Assembly (NCBI RefSeq): GCF_001612765.1
Contig: NZ_BDBB01000006.1
Location: 183,486-247,485, forward strand
Source: Nocardia arthritidis NBRC 100137
GTDB lineage: Bacteria > Actinomycetota > Actinomycetes > Mycobacteriales > Mycobacteriaceae
Direction: 5' to 3'
Length of the DNA stretch: 64,000 nt
Below are positions 51,948-60,208 of this stretch, one piece after another; position 1 is the stretch's first letter; every line of letters begins with the position of its first letter. Position numbers and translations under genes: made by a program. The notes under the pieces were generated by a model. It made no database searches, was not told the origin of the DNA, and saw nothing but the letters and a program-made list of their open reading frames with translations.

Positions 51948-51973
51948 TTTATACCGTGACGCCGCGTGTGGTC
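51948..51973 (-). promoter_or_regulatory. Probable topA promoter
   Basis: On the minus strand TATAAA (RC of 51948-51953) lies about 100 nt before the topA start, with a weak TCGACC at -35 spacing. TATAAA is exceptional in this GC context. Confidence 0.4.
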
Positions 51974-52111
51974 GAGTGCTTGCGACTCGAACCACTGAGC
52001 GTACGCCCGTCAGTTCGAATCAGTATGCCTTGCCGTTTCGCCACACCTGCGCCGCGGCATGCTCGGCGGACCGTTCCGCCGGCGCACACGGGCCGTGACT
52101 ACCCCAGATAT

Positions 52112-52152
52112 AGCTCGTCCCTCACCCCGTTGCCGGTGGTGAGGGACGAGCT
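52112..52152 (-). terminator. Terminator of cspA
   Basis: Perfect 15-bp stem AGCTCGTCCCTCACC (52112-52126) / GGTGAGGGACGAGCT (52138-52152) with an 11-nt loop, 16 nt after the cspA stop. Confidence 0.88.
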
Positions 52153-52168
52153 GTGGATCCTCGTGCGC

Positions 52169-52375
52169 TCAGCTGAGCGCACGCACTCCGGTGGCCTGCG
52201 GGCCCTTGGTGCCCTGGCCGACCTCGAACTCGACCTTCTGGTTCTCCTCGAGGGTGCGGAAACCCGAACCCTGGATCTCGGAGTAGTGGACGAAGACGTC
52301 AGCGGAGCCGTCCTCCGGCGCGATGAAGCCGAACCCCTTCTCCGCGTTGAACCACTTCACAGTTCCCTGTGCCAT
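52169..52375 (-). CDS. cspA: Cold shock protein
   Basis: RNA/DNA-binding OB-fold protein of 68 aa. RNP1 KGFGFI (13-18) and RNP2 VFVHY (27-31) are intact and the remainder is standard for CspA-type chaperones. ATG 52373-52375 has an AGAAGGA box 5-6 nt upstream. An unusually long AT-richer leader of up to about 250 nt precedes it, suggesting the RNA-thermosensor style regulation known for csp genes. A strong terminator follows. Confidence 0.97.
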   Translation of the reverse strand: MAQGTVKWFNAEKGFGFIAPEDGSADVFVHYSEIQGSGFRTLEENQKVEFEVGQGTKGPQATGVRALS

Positions 52376-52811
52376 TCTGTTCCTTCTCTTTTCTTACCGG
52401 AACGGCGGACAACTGGGTTCGTCCACCGGGTCCGTTCCGACCGCTGTACTGTTGGTTCCCCCTGCAGGAAAGCACCAAGCACACCGTTCGCAACATCGAT
52501 CCTGCTGACGGTTTGGACTTTGGATCCGTCCCTCGAACACAGAAGCTTGCGACCAGGAACCAGTGAACCATGTCTTCGGGCAATTCAACAGTCGAGTTAC
52601 CGACAATTTGCAAAAAAGTTGATCTTGCGAATGCGCAGGTGAGGGACACAATGGTGGAATCCGGACTTGGGGTTCGTTTGCTTGGTGATAACCGAGTCGA
52701 CGTTCAGCAAAGAAGCTGTGACCCAGGTCGCTATTGGGTATCGAAATGGCAGGTAGGGGTTGCCGGACGTACACGTTTCACACTTCCGCAGCGTGTTGCG
52801 GGGTTCGCCTC
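52376..52811. other. cspA leader and divergent intergenic region
   Basis: About 436 nt between divergent cspA and the helicase gene, much lower in GC than its neighbours. It includes the putative long cspA 5' leader with a T-rich run on the minus strand (RC of 52611-52618). No gene is credible. The cspA start point cannot be set by eye. Confidence 0.5.
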
Positions 52812-55196
52812 GTGAATCAGCCGGACTCAGCGCTCCGCGGGCGGCCTCCCGCAGGACCCACCTACGGGGCATCGTTGCTGAATCGTGTCCTAACGGGGGT
52901 GCCGGACAACGACCCTCGGCTGACTCACGTGGTCGAGCTGCCCGCGCGCGCCGCAGCACACTCCGCGTGGCCCGAGTGGGCATCACCGGATGTGGTTGCG
53001 GCATTACGCGACACGGGCATCGACGCGCCGTGGCGCCATCAGGTGGAGACGGCCGATACGGCGTTCCACGGCCGGCACGTGGTGGTGAGTACCGGGACCT
53101 CCTCGGGCAAATCGCTCGGTTACCAGCTTCCGGTGCTCACGGCGCTGCAAGCCGATCCCAAGGCCACCGCGCTGTATCTGTCGCCGACGAAAGCGCTCGG
53201 CGCCGATCAACTGCGCGCGATCGGCGCGCTCACGCACGAAGGTCCGCTGCGTGATATCCATCCGGCCACCTACGACGGCGATACGCCTGCCGAGATACGC
53301 CAGTGGGTACGCGCCAACGCGCGGTGGATCTTCACCAATCCCGACATGCTCCACCTGGGCATACTGCGATCCCACCAGCGCTGGGCGCGCGTACTGCGCA
53401 GGCTGCGTTATGTGGTGGTCGACGAATGCCACGCCTATCGAGGTGTTTTCGGCTCGCATGTCGCGCTGGTGCTGCGCAGGCTGCGGCGGATCGCCGCACG
53501 ATACGGCGCGGACCCTGTGTTCGTGCTCTGCTCGGCGACCTCGGCCGAACCGGCGGCGGCCGCCTCGCGCCTGATCGGCGCGCCGTGCACCGCGGTCACC
53601 GCGGACGGATCGCCACAGGGGCCACGGACCGTCGCGCTCTGGGAACCGCCCTTACTCACCGCGGTCACCGGCGAGAACGGTGCGCCGGTGCGCAGGCCCG
53701 CCACCGCGGAAGCGGCGCGGATCATGGCTGATCTGGTGGCCGAAGGCGCTCGGACCTTGACCTTCGTCCGCTCGCGCCGAGCCGCGGAGCTCACTGCGAT
53801 GGAGGCCAGAAGACTGCTGGCCGAGATCGATCCGGACTTGGCCGCGCGGGTGGCGTCCTACCGCGCGGGGTATCTCGCGGAGGACCGGCGTGATCTGGAA
53901 GCGGCTTTGTCGGACGGATCGCTCCTTGCCGCGGCGACGACCAACGCATTGGAACTCGGCGTCGATATCGCTGGGCTCGATGCCGTGGTCATCTCCGGTT
54001 TTCCCGGAACGGTCGCGTCGTTCTGGCAGCAGGCGGGACGGGCAGGACGACGCGCTCAGGGATCGCTCGTGCTGCTCGTGGCGCGGGACGACCCGTTGGA
54101 CACCTACCTGGTCCACCACCCGGAAGCACTGTTGAACAAGCCGGTCGAGGCCACCATCACCGATCCGCGCAATCCCTACGTGCTGGGACCACAACTTTTG
54201 TGCGCCGCGCAGGAGCTGCCGCTCACCGACGCCGAGGTGGATGAACTCGGCGCAGCCGAGGTACTTGCCGAGCTGGCGACGAAAGGGCTGATCAGGCGGC
54301 GCGGAACGGACGATCGCGCACGCTGGTACGTGACCGCGGAGACGCAACCGCACGACGCGGTGGACGTCCGGGGCGGTATCGGCGCTCCGGTAGCCATCGT
54401 GGACGGCGAAACCGGCAGGCTGCTCGGCACCGCCGATGCGGGGCGGGCCCGGGCCACGCTGCATCGCGGCGCCGTTCATCTGCACCAGGGCGAGACCTAT
54501 GTGGTGGACGAGCTGGATCTCGACGACGGCGTGGCCTTCGTGCACGCCGCCGAGCCCGGCTGGACCACCAGCGCGCGCCAGGTGACCTCGATCGCCATCG
54601 ATGCGGTAACCGACCGCCGCTCCCACGGTCACGTGACGGCCGGCCTGGCGCGGGTGCGGGTCACCAGTCAAGTGGTCGGCTACCTGCGCACGCTGGTCAC
54701 CGGCGAAGTGCTCGACCTGGTCGAACTCGATCTACCGCCGCAGACACTGCCCACCAGGGCAGTCATGTACACGGTGACACCGGAGCTGCTGACGCTGGCC
54801 CGAATCGAACCCCAGGACGTGCCCGGAGCGCTGCACGCGGCCGAGCACGCGGCGATCGGGCTGTTGCCCTTGGTGGCGACCTGCGACCGGTGGGACATCG
54901 GCGGCGTCTCCACCGCCGAGCATCCGAACACCGGGCTGCCCACCGTCTTCGTCTACGACGGTCAGGCCGGTGGGGCCGGGTTCGCCGAGCGCGGCTTCGC
55001 CCAGCTGCGGCAATGGCTTTCGGCCACCCTGTCGGCCATCGAGTCGTGCAGCTGCGCGGCCGGCTGTCCGTCCTGCGTCCAATCACCCAAGTGCGGCAAC
55101 GGGAACCACCCGCTGGACAAGGCGGCAGCGGCACGTCTGCTCACCGCCGTGCTGACCGAACTGTCCGCCGGCGCGGAGGTGTCGCTGGATTCGTGA
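52812..55196 (+). CDS. DEAD/DEAH-box helicase, MrfA/Hrq1-like
   Basis: Superfamily 2 helicase of 794 aa. Walker A TGTSSGKS (about 94-101), DECH box VVVDECHAY (about 203-211), SAT motif CSATSAEP, and C-lobe motifs TTNALELGVDI and QQAGRAGRR are present. The C-terminal domain has the four-Cys metal motif CSCAAGCPSCVQSPKCGNGN (DUF1998 type). This combination is that of MrfA, a repair helicase for interstrand crosslinks (mitomycin), and eukaryotic Hrq1. It is the Rv3649 counterpart by position. The GTG at 52812 is preferred over an upstream ATG that would add an unlikely leader. Confidence 0.93.
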   Translation: MNQPDSALRGRPPAGPTYGASLLNRVLTGVPDNDPRLTHVVELPARAAAHSAWPEWASPDVVAALRDTGIDAPWRHQVETADTAFHGRHVVVSTGTSSGKSLGYQLPVLTALQADPKATALYLSPTKALGADQLRAIGALTHEGPLRDIHPATYDGDTPAEIRQWVRANARWIFTNPDMLHLGILRSHQRWARVLRRLRYVVVDECHAYRGVFGSHVALVLRRLRRIAARYGADPVFVLCSATSAEPAAAASRLIGAPCTAVTADGSPQGPRTVALWEPPLLTAVTGENGAPVRRPATAEAARIMADLVAEGARTLTFVRSRRAAELTAMEARRLLAEIDPDLAARVASYRAGYLAEDRRDLEAALSDGSLLAAATTNALELGVDIAGLDAVVISGFPGTVASFWQQAGRAGRRAQGSLVLLVARDDPLDTYLVHHPEALLNKPVEATITDPRNPYVLGPQLLCAAQELPLTDAEVDELGAAEVLAELATKGLIRRRGTDDRARWYVTAETQPHDAVDVRGGIGAPVAIVDGETGRLLGTADAGRARATLHRGAVHLHQGETYVVDELDLDDGVAFVHAAEPGWTTSARQVTSIAIDAVTDRRSHGHVTAGLARVRVTSQVVGYLRTLVTGEVLDLVELDLPPQTLPTRAVMYTVTPELLTLARIEPQDVPGALHAAEHAAIGLLPLVATCDRWDIGGVSTAEHPNTGLPTVFVYDGQAGGAGFAERGFAQLRQWLSATLSAIESCSCAAGCPSCVQSPKCGNGNHPLDKAAAARLLTAVLTELSAGAEVSLDS

Positions 55197-55484
55197 CAGC
55201 GCAGAGTCGGACGCGTGACCAATTGTCGACCTTGCCAGTGCGCATGCTGGGAAGATTGGGATCCCTCCTAGTGGAATGACGCTGCTTCACCCCTCATGAA
55301 TAAAAAGGATTAGATTCATGTTAACTACAGTATTGCCACTGGGTCCATTGCCGACATGCGCATTCATCGGTATTCGATATCCGGACCTGCGCGGAGAATT
55401 CCAGGGGCCCACTTTTAACCGGCCAGTAGAATTACCGATTTCCGCTACTGGACGCGACGCAAGGGCGACCGTGTATCGAACTCG
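55197..55484. other. Intergenic island of low GC
   Basis: About 290 nt after the helicase. From 55295 to 55450 the composition is clearly AT-richer than anything around it (for example AATAAAAAGGATTAGATTC). A short open frame from ATG 55318 has an AAGGA-like box but runs antisense into the TadE-like gene and shows no family, so it is not called. No terminator hairpin was found for the convergent genes. Confidence 0.5.
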
Positions 55485-55916
55485 TCAGCCTTCAACGGGC
55501 CCCGCCCGCGCACTCGCCCGAACGACGCGATCGCCATACAGACCTATTGGTACATTCCTTTCCACAGCCACCGTGACGTCCCACTCCGCGGCGACACAGA
55601 CGCGCATTCGTGTCCCCATCCGCCGCGCCACATCGTCCGCCTCCGCGCATGCGGCTTCGACGCCGGCCACCAACGCGCCCGCCGCGGCGAGCGCCGCCGA
55701 ATCGGCGGCTGCTTGCGCCCGATGCCGCGCCACCACCACGACGCCCACCTGCGCGATCAAAAGCGTCACACCTATCAGCCCTACGAGCGCCAGGCAGGTG
55801 AAGACTGTCGCCAACCCGTCCTCCCTGGATGCGCGGAGCCATGCCGGAGAGCCCATACGGTGTGCGAGCCGGTCGCCGGTCTGGACGTGCTCTTCGGGGC
55901 CGCTCAGGTCGGTCAT
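55485..55916 (-). CDS. Tad-locus TadE/G-like membrane protein (Rv3654c-like)
   Basis: Protein of 143 aa. After a cytoplasmic leader, SREDGLATVFTCLALVGLIGVTLLIAQVGVVVVARHRAQAAADSAALAAA (key parts: GLATV, one helix, then HRAQAAADSAALAAA at about 55-75) is the signature of the helicase/secretion-neighbourhood TadE-like proteins. These are pseudopilin-like components with one N-terminal helix and an exposed C-terminus. This is the last gene of the leftward Tad cluster. ATG 55914-55916 was chosen to keep a leader similar to relatives, and internal ATG before GSPAWLRASRED is possible. Confidence 0.85.
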   Translation of the reverse strand: MTDLSGPEEHVQTGDRLAHRMGSPAWLRASREDGLATVFTCLALVGLIGVTLLIAQVGVVVVARHRAQAAADSAALAAAGALVAGVEAACAEADDVARRMGTRMRVCVAAEWDVTVAVERNVPIGLYGDRVVRASARAGPVEG

Positions 55917-56291
55917 GTCACACTCTCGGTCGAAGTCGGAGGGCCGCCGCACCTGTCCTCTGATTGCCGCAGCGTGACCGGCCGCGCAGGCGGTCGGTCG
56001 GCCGCGGGGAGGCGCGCCGAACGCGTCGCACACGCGTCCTGAGTACGGCCACCTGCCTCGGGCGCATTCGGCGGCATCGAACGCGCAGCACTCGACCTGC
56101 GGTCGGCCCTTCGAACCACGACGACATGGACCGGCGTGCCCACGTCGAGCCGGGGCCCGCCTGACACCGCCGAGCCGCAGGGGAGACCTTCCACGGTCGG
56201 CGCGCTCGCTCGGACGCCCGCCGACCAGGCGGGCCGCACCCCTCGTGATATGCGGCGTTGCCCACGCGGGAGCAGCCCGTGGGTACCCCTT
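55917..56291. other. Gap within the Tad cluster
   Basis: About 375 nt between two tad genes that are adjacent in mycobacteria. Open frames here code only Arg/Pro-rich low-complexity sequence. No gene or hairpin was recognised. It may be decayed coding DNA or an insertion. Confidence 0.45.
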
Positions 56292-56606
56292 TCACTTCTC
56301 GGCCCCGGGTTCGAGCGTCGCGACCGCTTCCGCGCGAAGAGTGAGCAGCGGTAACAGTGGAGTTCGTGCGGAGACCACGGCTATGGCACGAGTGCCCTCG
56401 GTGCGGAGGGCGATGTCTGCCGAGGGCGGGGCAATGCGCTCGGCCGCCGGGCGAGCATTCGCATGATCGCCTCGCGCGGCGAGGCGGGCCGCCTCGCGGG
56501 CGGCGTCGACACAGCGGACCTGCGTCGACGCCGCCAGTAGAGCGCCGAGACAGAGCACGACGGCCGCCATGAGCGCAGTCAATGCGACCGCGGCCTCGAC
56601 CGTCAC
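56292..56606 (-). CDS. TadE-like pilus protein (Rv3655c-like)
   Basis: Protein of about 104 aa. The start VTVEAAVALTALMAAVVLCLGALLAA is a TadE-type helix beginning with the conserved (T)VEAA. STQVRCVDAAREAARLAARGD follows, as in mycobacterial relatives. The rest is an alternating hydrophobic beta-rich tail. The frame stays open far upstream, so the start was set at GTG 56604-56606, which has GGGGAG very close by and matches the short mycobacterial protein. It lies 59 nt after the Flp-like gene. Confidence 0.82.
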   Translation of the reverse strand: MTVEAAVALTALMAAVVLCLGALLAASTQVRCVDAAREAARLAARGDHANARPAAERIAPPSADIALRTEGTRAIAVVSARTPLLPLLTLRAEAVATLEPGAEK

Positions 56607-56665
56607 CGCTCCCCGATCGTCGCTCGGTCCCGGCGTGGCACGGCATCGTCGTGCCGCGGCGACGA

Positions 56666-56905
56666 CTACACCGACGTGTTGAGCGCCCGGTCGATGATCT
56701 TCGTCAGCGCGTTCACGATGCTGTCGCCGGTCACCACGCCGTAGAGCACGGCGCCGAATGCCGCCGCCGCGATCGTGCCGATCGCGTACTCCGCAGTGCT
56801 CATGCCGTCCTCCGCGACCACCGCCTGTAGCGCTCGGACACGCAAGCCCATATATACAGCCCTCATCCTCCGGCCCACGGATCTCGCGACCCCCTGGATA
56901 CGCAC
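56666..56905 (-). CDS. Flp-type prepilin, DUF4244
   Basis: Pilin-like precursor of 79 aa. A long basic leader (MRIQGVARSVGRRMRAVYMGLRVRALQ) ends in AEDG, then MSTAEYAIGTIAAAAFGAVLYGVV, the pattern of a prepilin cleaved after Gly with Glu at +5. The mature peptide is about 45 aa, as for Flp. GTG 56903-56905 has a perfect AAGGAGG box 6 nt upstream. It would be the structural subunit of the Tad system coded around it. Confidence 0.9.
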   Translation of the reverse strand: MRIQGVARSVGRRMRAVYMGLRVRALQAVVAEDGMSTAEYAIGTIAAAAFGAVLYGVVTGDSIVNALTKIIDRALNTSV

Positions 56906-57070
56906 CCGATTCCTCCTTTCCAGCCCGTGCGGCCGCTCCGCACGAGCACGCTTGTTCCGAAGCAGTCCGCGGCGCGTGCAACCGTCTCGAAACCACCTCG
57001 CCGCCGCCGATCCGCGTACCCGGATCAGGCGAACGCTCGCCTCGCGAACTCCGGGGCGTCACCTCGCCCC

Positions 57071-57321
57071 TCCGCCCCGCCGGCCACGCCCACGCCCACG
57101 CATCGCCGCGCCGTGATCCGCCGAACCCGTCACGAGCCGACACTGTCGGGTCGCGAAGCCACGGCACGTCGCGGTAGGACAGCAGTCCGCTCCCGCCCCG
57201 CCGACCACACTCACGCACCGCCGCGCCCTGAACCACCGAACCTGTCAGCGAGCACCGCGTGCTTCGAGCCGGTGCCGTGGAGGGCGAAGCCGCGGCATGC
57301 CGCAGGATTACAACAGTCCGC
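57071..57321. repeat. Imperfect tandem duplication downstream of tadC-like gene
   Basis: Unit 1 (57071-57190) and unit 2 (57191-57321) align over their length with indels: TCCGCCCCGCCGGCCAC / TCCCGCCCCGCCGACCAC at the start, CCGCCGAACCCGTCACGAGC / CCACCGAACCTGTCAGCGAGC in the middle, GCGAAGCCACGGCA / GCGAAGCCGCGGCA and CAGTCCGC at the end. Unit 2 includes the last codons of the tadC-like gene. Confidence 0.65.
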
Positions 57322-57931
57322 CGTCCAGTACTCGCCCTGCCAAGCCGATGACCACCGGCACTATGCCGAGGCAAACGAAGGCCGGGAGGAAGCACAGACC
57401 CAACGGGCCGCCGATCAGGACACCCGCGCGCTCCGCCTTCGCGGCTGCCGTGTCTTCGACCGCGGACCTCTGCTGCTCGGCCAGCTCCATCACCGCGGCC
57501 GCCAGAGATGACCCGGAGCGTGCCGAGCGGCGTGCCATCCGGGCCAGTGACTCGATCTCCTCGGCTCCGGGGCGCCCATTCGCATCGCGCGCCACCCGGC
57601 CCCAGGCCGTGGCCGCATCGGCCCCTAAGGCGAGCAGGTCCGCAGCGCGTCGCAATGCTTCGCCGAGCGCTTCCGGCGCCTCCGGCGCCACGGCCCGTGC
57701 CGCGCTTGCCATGGGCAGCCCGGCCCGCAGGCACGCGGCCAGCAGATCGAGAACCGAGGCGACGGCCAGCGGATCGATCCCCTTGTTCACTCGGCGCGAC
57801 GACTCGGTCGGCCCATGATGGGCTCGGCCGACAGCAGATAGCCGCCGGCTCACCGCGACCCGTCCCGGGAGCAGTGCGAATGCCACCGCTACCAGCGATA
57901 ACGGCAGCGCCGCATCCGGGGTGAACGCCAT
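57308..57931 (-). CDS. tadC: TadC-like type II secretion F domain protein (Rv3657c-like)
   Basis: Membrane protein of 207 aa. A first helix (about 7-25) precedes the GspF/TadC core: VASVLDLLAACLRAGLPMASAARAV, then ARRSARSGSSLAAAVMELAEQQRS, and two C-terminal helices (about 160-200: GVLIGGPLGLCFLPAFVCLGIVPVVIGLAG). This is the inner-membrane platform of the Tad machine, normally paired with TadB. ATG 57929-57931 has AGGAGG 7 nt upstream. The gap of 290 nt to tadB upstream is longer than in mycobacteria. Confidence 0.88.
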   Translation of the reverse strand: MAFTPDAALPLSLVAVAFALLPGRVAVSRRLSAVGRAHHGPTESSRRVNKGIDPLAVASVLDLLAACLRAGLPMASAARAVAPEAPEALGEALRRAADLLALGADAATAWGRVARDANGRPGAEEIESLARMARRSARSGSSLAAAVMELAEQQRSAVEDTAAAKAERAGVLIGGPLGLCFLPAFVCLGIVPVVIGLAGRVLDGGLL

Positions 57932-58222
57932 CGTCAGCCTCCTGCACCAGCGCTGTTGTGTGAGAACCACGGACCCGTCCGACACACACGCCGGTGGGAT
58001 CGGCCAGCGGTCGAGGCAACGGGCGGGCGCTGCGGACCCAGCGGTGACTTCGTGCGGCCGTACCGCTTCCGGCTAAGGCAGAAACCACGGCTGCAATCGG
58101 CCCGCCTATGAACCTCCATGTCTCGCCGACGGATTTCCGAGCCTTGCCGATCGACGCCGACATCGAAAGCGGAAGGTAAGCGTGGGTATTCGGCCGCTCA
58201 CAGCCGACCGTCGGAAGGGTCT

Positions 58223-59017
58223 TCATATCAGCACCTTTCGTGTGATCACATCGGTCCACAGCAGGCCCGCGCAGGCCAGGCCTGCGCCGAGTGGCAGCAG
58301 TACCGTCCCCGCGGACGAGGCGAACAGGACGTGCAGCGGCGCTGCGCCCATCATTTGGCCGAGTGCGATACCGAGAAACGGCAGGCAGGCGAGGACCGCG
58401 GCGGTGGCGCGCGCACCGGCCAGCGCGGCTGTGGTGCGGCCGTGGAATCGAAGGCGGCCCGTGAGATCCGTTCGGGCTGCCGACAGCAGCTCGGCCAGTG
58501 CCAGGCCATGCCGCTCTGCCACGTGCCAAGCGCCCGCGACCCGGGAAAGTTCCTCGGCGATCGGGGAATCCGGTCTGCGCAGACCCTCCGCCGCCGAGCC
58601 ACCGAGCCGGCTGCGTGCGGCGCCGACGGCGAACGCGCGTGCCGATTCGCCCCGCACCTCACGCGCGGCGGTCTCGGCGGCGGCGCTCGGGTGCGCCCCT
58701 ACCCGCAATTCGGCGATCACGGCCTCCAAAGCGTCGAGCAGGTGCCCTTGCTCGACACTCCTGCGCCGGTCGCGCGCCGCCCGTCGCGCCCGCAACCCGA
58801 CCGTTCCGGTGACCAAGCCGGCGGCGAGGAAGGGACCAGGGCCGAAGGATACGAGCACAATCACCGCGCCTGCGATCGCAGCCACGCGAAACAACGTCTC
58901 GCGCCGCGGCATCGGATAGTCGGCTCGCGCGGTCGACAACCGCCCTAGCCGGCGGCGCGACCGCGGCGCCGGGACCACGATCAGCGCCAGCGCGAGACAC
59001 AACATCGCGCCGCTCAT
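58223..59017 (-). CDS. tadB: TadB-like platform protein (Rv3658c-like)
   Basis: Membrane protein of 264 aa. Two N-terminal helices (about 5-15 and 44-65) precede a GspF-like domain with DALEAVIAELRVGAHPSAAAETAAREV, then GAWHVAERHGLALAELLSAARTDL. Two helices near the C-terminus (about 199-250) follow. It forms the inner-membrane platform with TadC. The ATG overlaps the tadA stop by 4 nt (ATGA), showing translational coupling. Confidence 0.88.
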   Translation of the reverse strand: MSGAMLCLALALIVVPAPRSRRRLGRLSTARADYPMPRRETLFRVAAIAGAVIVLVSFGPGPFLAAGLVTGTVGLRARRAARDRRRSVEQGHLLDALEAVIAELRVGAHPSAAAETAAREVRGESARAFAVGAARSRLGGSAAEGLRRPDSPIAEELSRVAGAWHVAERHGLALAELLSAARTDLTGRLRFHGRTTAALAGARATAAVLACLPFLGIALGQMMGAAPLHVLFASSAGTVLLPLGAGLACAGLLWTDVITRKVLI

Positions 59018-60198
59018 CGGTCGAGCCGTTCGGCGAGCAGGCTGCACAGGTCCGCGGCGGCCGGAGCCGCACCTGTGTCGTGCCAGGCGGGCGTGATACG
59101 CACGCGTCCCTCGCCGGCACGGTGCACGAGGCCGATCTCGCGTAAACCGCGCGAGCCGTCGGATCGACGGTGTACGTGCAGGACGACCTGCACCGCGGCG
59201 GCGAGTTGACTGTGCAAGGCCGCTCGATCCATTCCGCCCAAGGCGGCGAGGGCTTCCAAGCGGGCCGGGACTTCTCGCGGCGAGTTGGCGTGCACGGTGC
59301 CCGCTCCTCCGTCGTGCCCGGTGTTCAACGCGGTCAGCAGGTCGACCACCTCGGCTCCCCTGACCTCGCCGACCACGATCCGGTCCGGCCGCATGCGCAG
59401 CGCTTGGCGGACCAGGTCGCGCACGGTGATCTCGCCGACGCCCTCCACGTTCGCGGTCCTGGCGACCAGCCGGACCACGTGCGGATGCGGTGGCGCGAGT
59501 TCCGCCGCGTCCTCGACGCAGACGATCCGCTCGGACCGGTCGACCGTCGCGAGCAGCCCGGACAGCAGCGTCGTCTTCCCTGCGCCGGTGCCACCGACCA
59601 CGAGGAATGCCAGCCTCGCCCGGACGATTCGTTCCAGCAGGAGCTTCGCGTCGGTGGGCATCGCGCCAGCCGACGCGAGCGCGTCGAGTCCCTGAGTAGC
59701 CGGACGAAGTACGCGCAGCGACAGACAGGTGCCTCCCTGTGCGACCGGCGCGAGGACCGCGTGCAAGCGGACACCGAAGGAATCCCCCAGCGCCGCGCCG
59801 GTTCCCGTCAGCCGGCCGTCCACCCATGGTTGTGCGTCGTCGAGGCGCCGCCCGGCTGACAGTGCCAGGCGCTGCGCCAGCCGCCGTACCGCGGCCTCGT
59901 CGGAGAACGTGATCGAAGTCCGCTCCAAACCGTGCCCACGATCGATCCACACCGCCTCGGGGCCTGTCACCAAGACGTCCGCGACGTGCGGATCGTGCAG
60001 CAGCGGTTCGAGTACGCCCGCGCCGGTCAACTCCGTCTGCAACAACCGCAGGGCGCGCAGCAGATCGGTGTCTCCCAGCACCCCACCCGCCTCGGCGCGG
60101 ATCGCGGCGGCGACTTGCGCCGGATCCGGATCGCCGGTCTCGGTGGCCAGTCGCTCCCGCACCCGATCCAGCAGCTCGGTGGTCAGTATCGCGCTCAT
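59014..60198 (-). CDS. tadA: TadA/CpaF-type secretion ATPase (Rv3659c-like)
   Basis: Type II/IV secretion ATPase of 394 aa that powers Flp pilus assembly. Walker A GGTGAGKTTLL (about 202-212), Asp box ERIVCVEDAAEL (about 223-234), Walker B RPDRIVVGEVRGAE (about 270-283) and His box TVHANSPREVPARLE are complete, so it should be active. ATG 60196-60198 has GGGGAAG directly upstream. An earlier ATG would overlap ssd. It lies 10 nt after the ssd stop. Confidence 0.94.
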   Translation of the reverse strand: MSAILTTELLDRVRERLATETGDPDPAQVAAAIRAEAGGVLGDTDLLRALRLLQTELTGAGVLEPLLHDPHVADVLVTGPEAVWIDRGHGLERTSITFSDEAAVRRLAQRLALSAGRRLDDAQPWVDGRLTGTGAALGDSFGVRLHAVLAPVAQGGTCLSLRVLRPATQGLDALASAGAMPTDAKLLLERIVRARLAFLVVGGTGAGKTTLLSGLLATVDRSERIVCVEDAAELAPPHPHVVRLVARTANVEGVGEITVRDLVRQALRMRPDRIVVGEVRGAEVVDLLTALNTGHDGGAGTVHANSPREVPARLEALAALGGMDRAALHSQLAAAVQVVLHVHRRSDGSRGLREIGLVHRAGEGRVRITPAWHDTGAAPAAADLCSLLAERLDR

Positions 60199-60208
60199 CT
60201 TCCCCGCC

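Noticed and set aside
55318..55977. Frame with AAGGA-like box starting in the low-GC island
   Set aside because: It continues antisense through the TadE-like gene and becomes Arg/Thr/Ser low complexity. No homology recognised.
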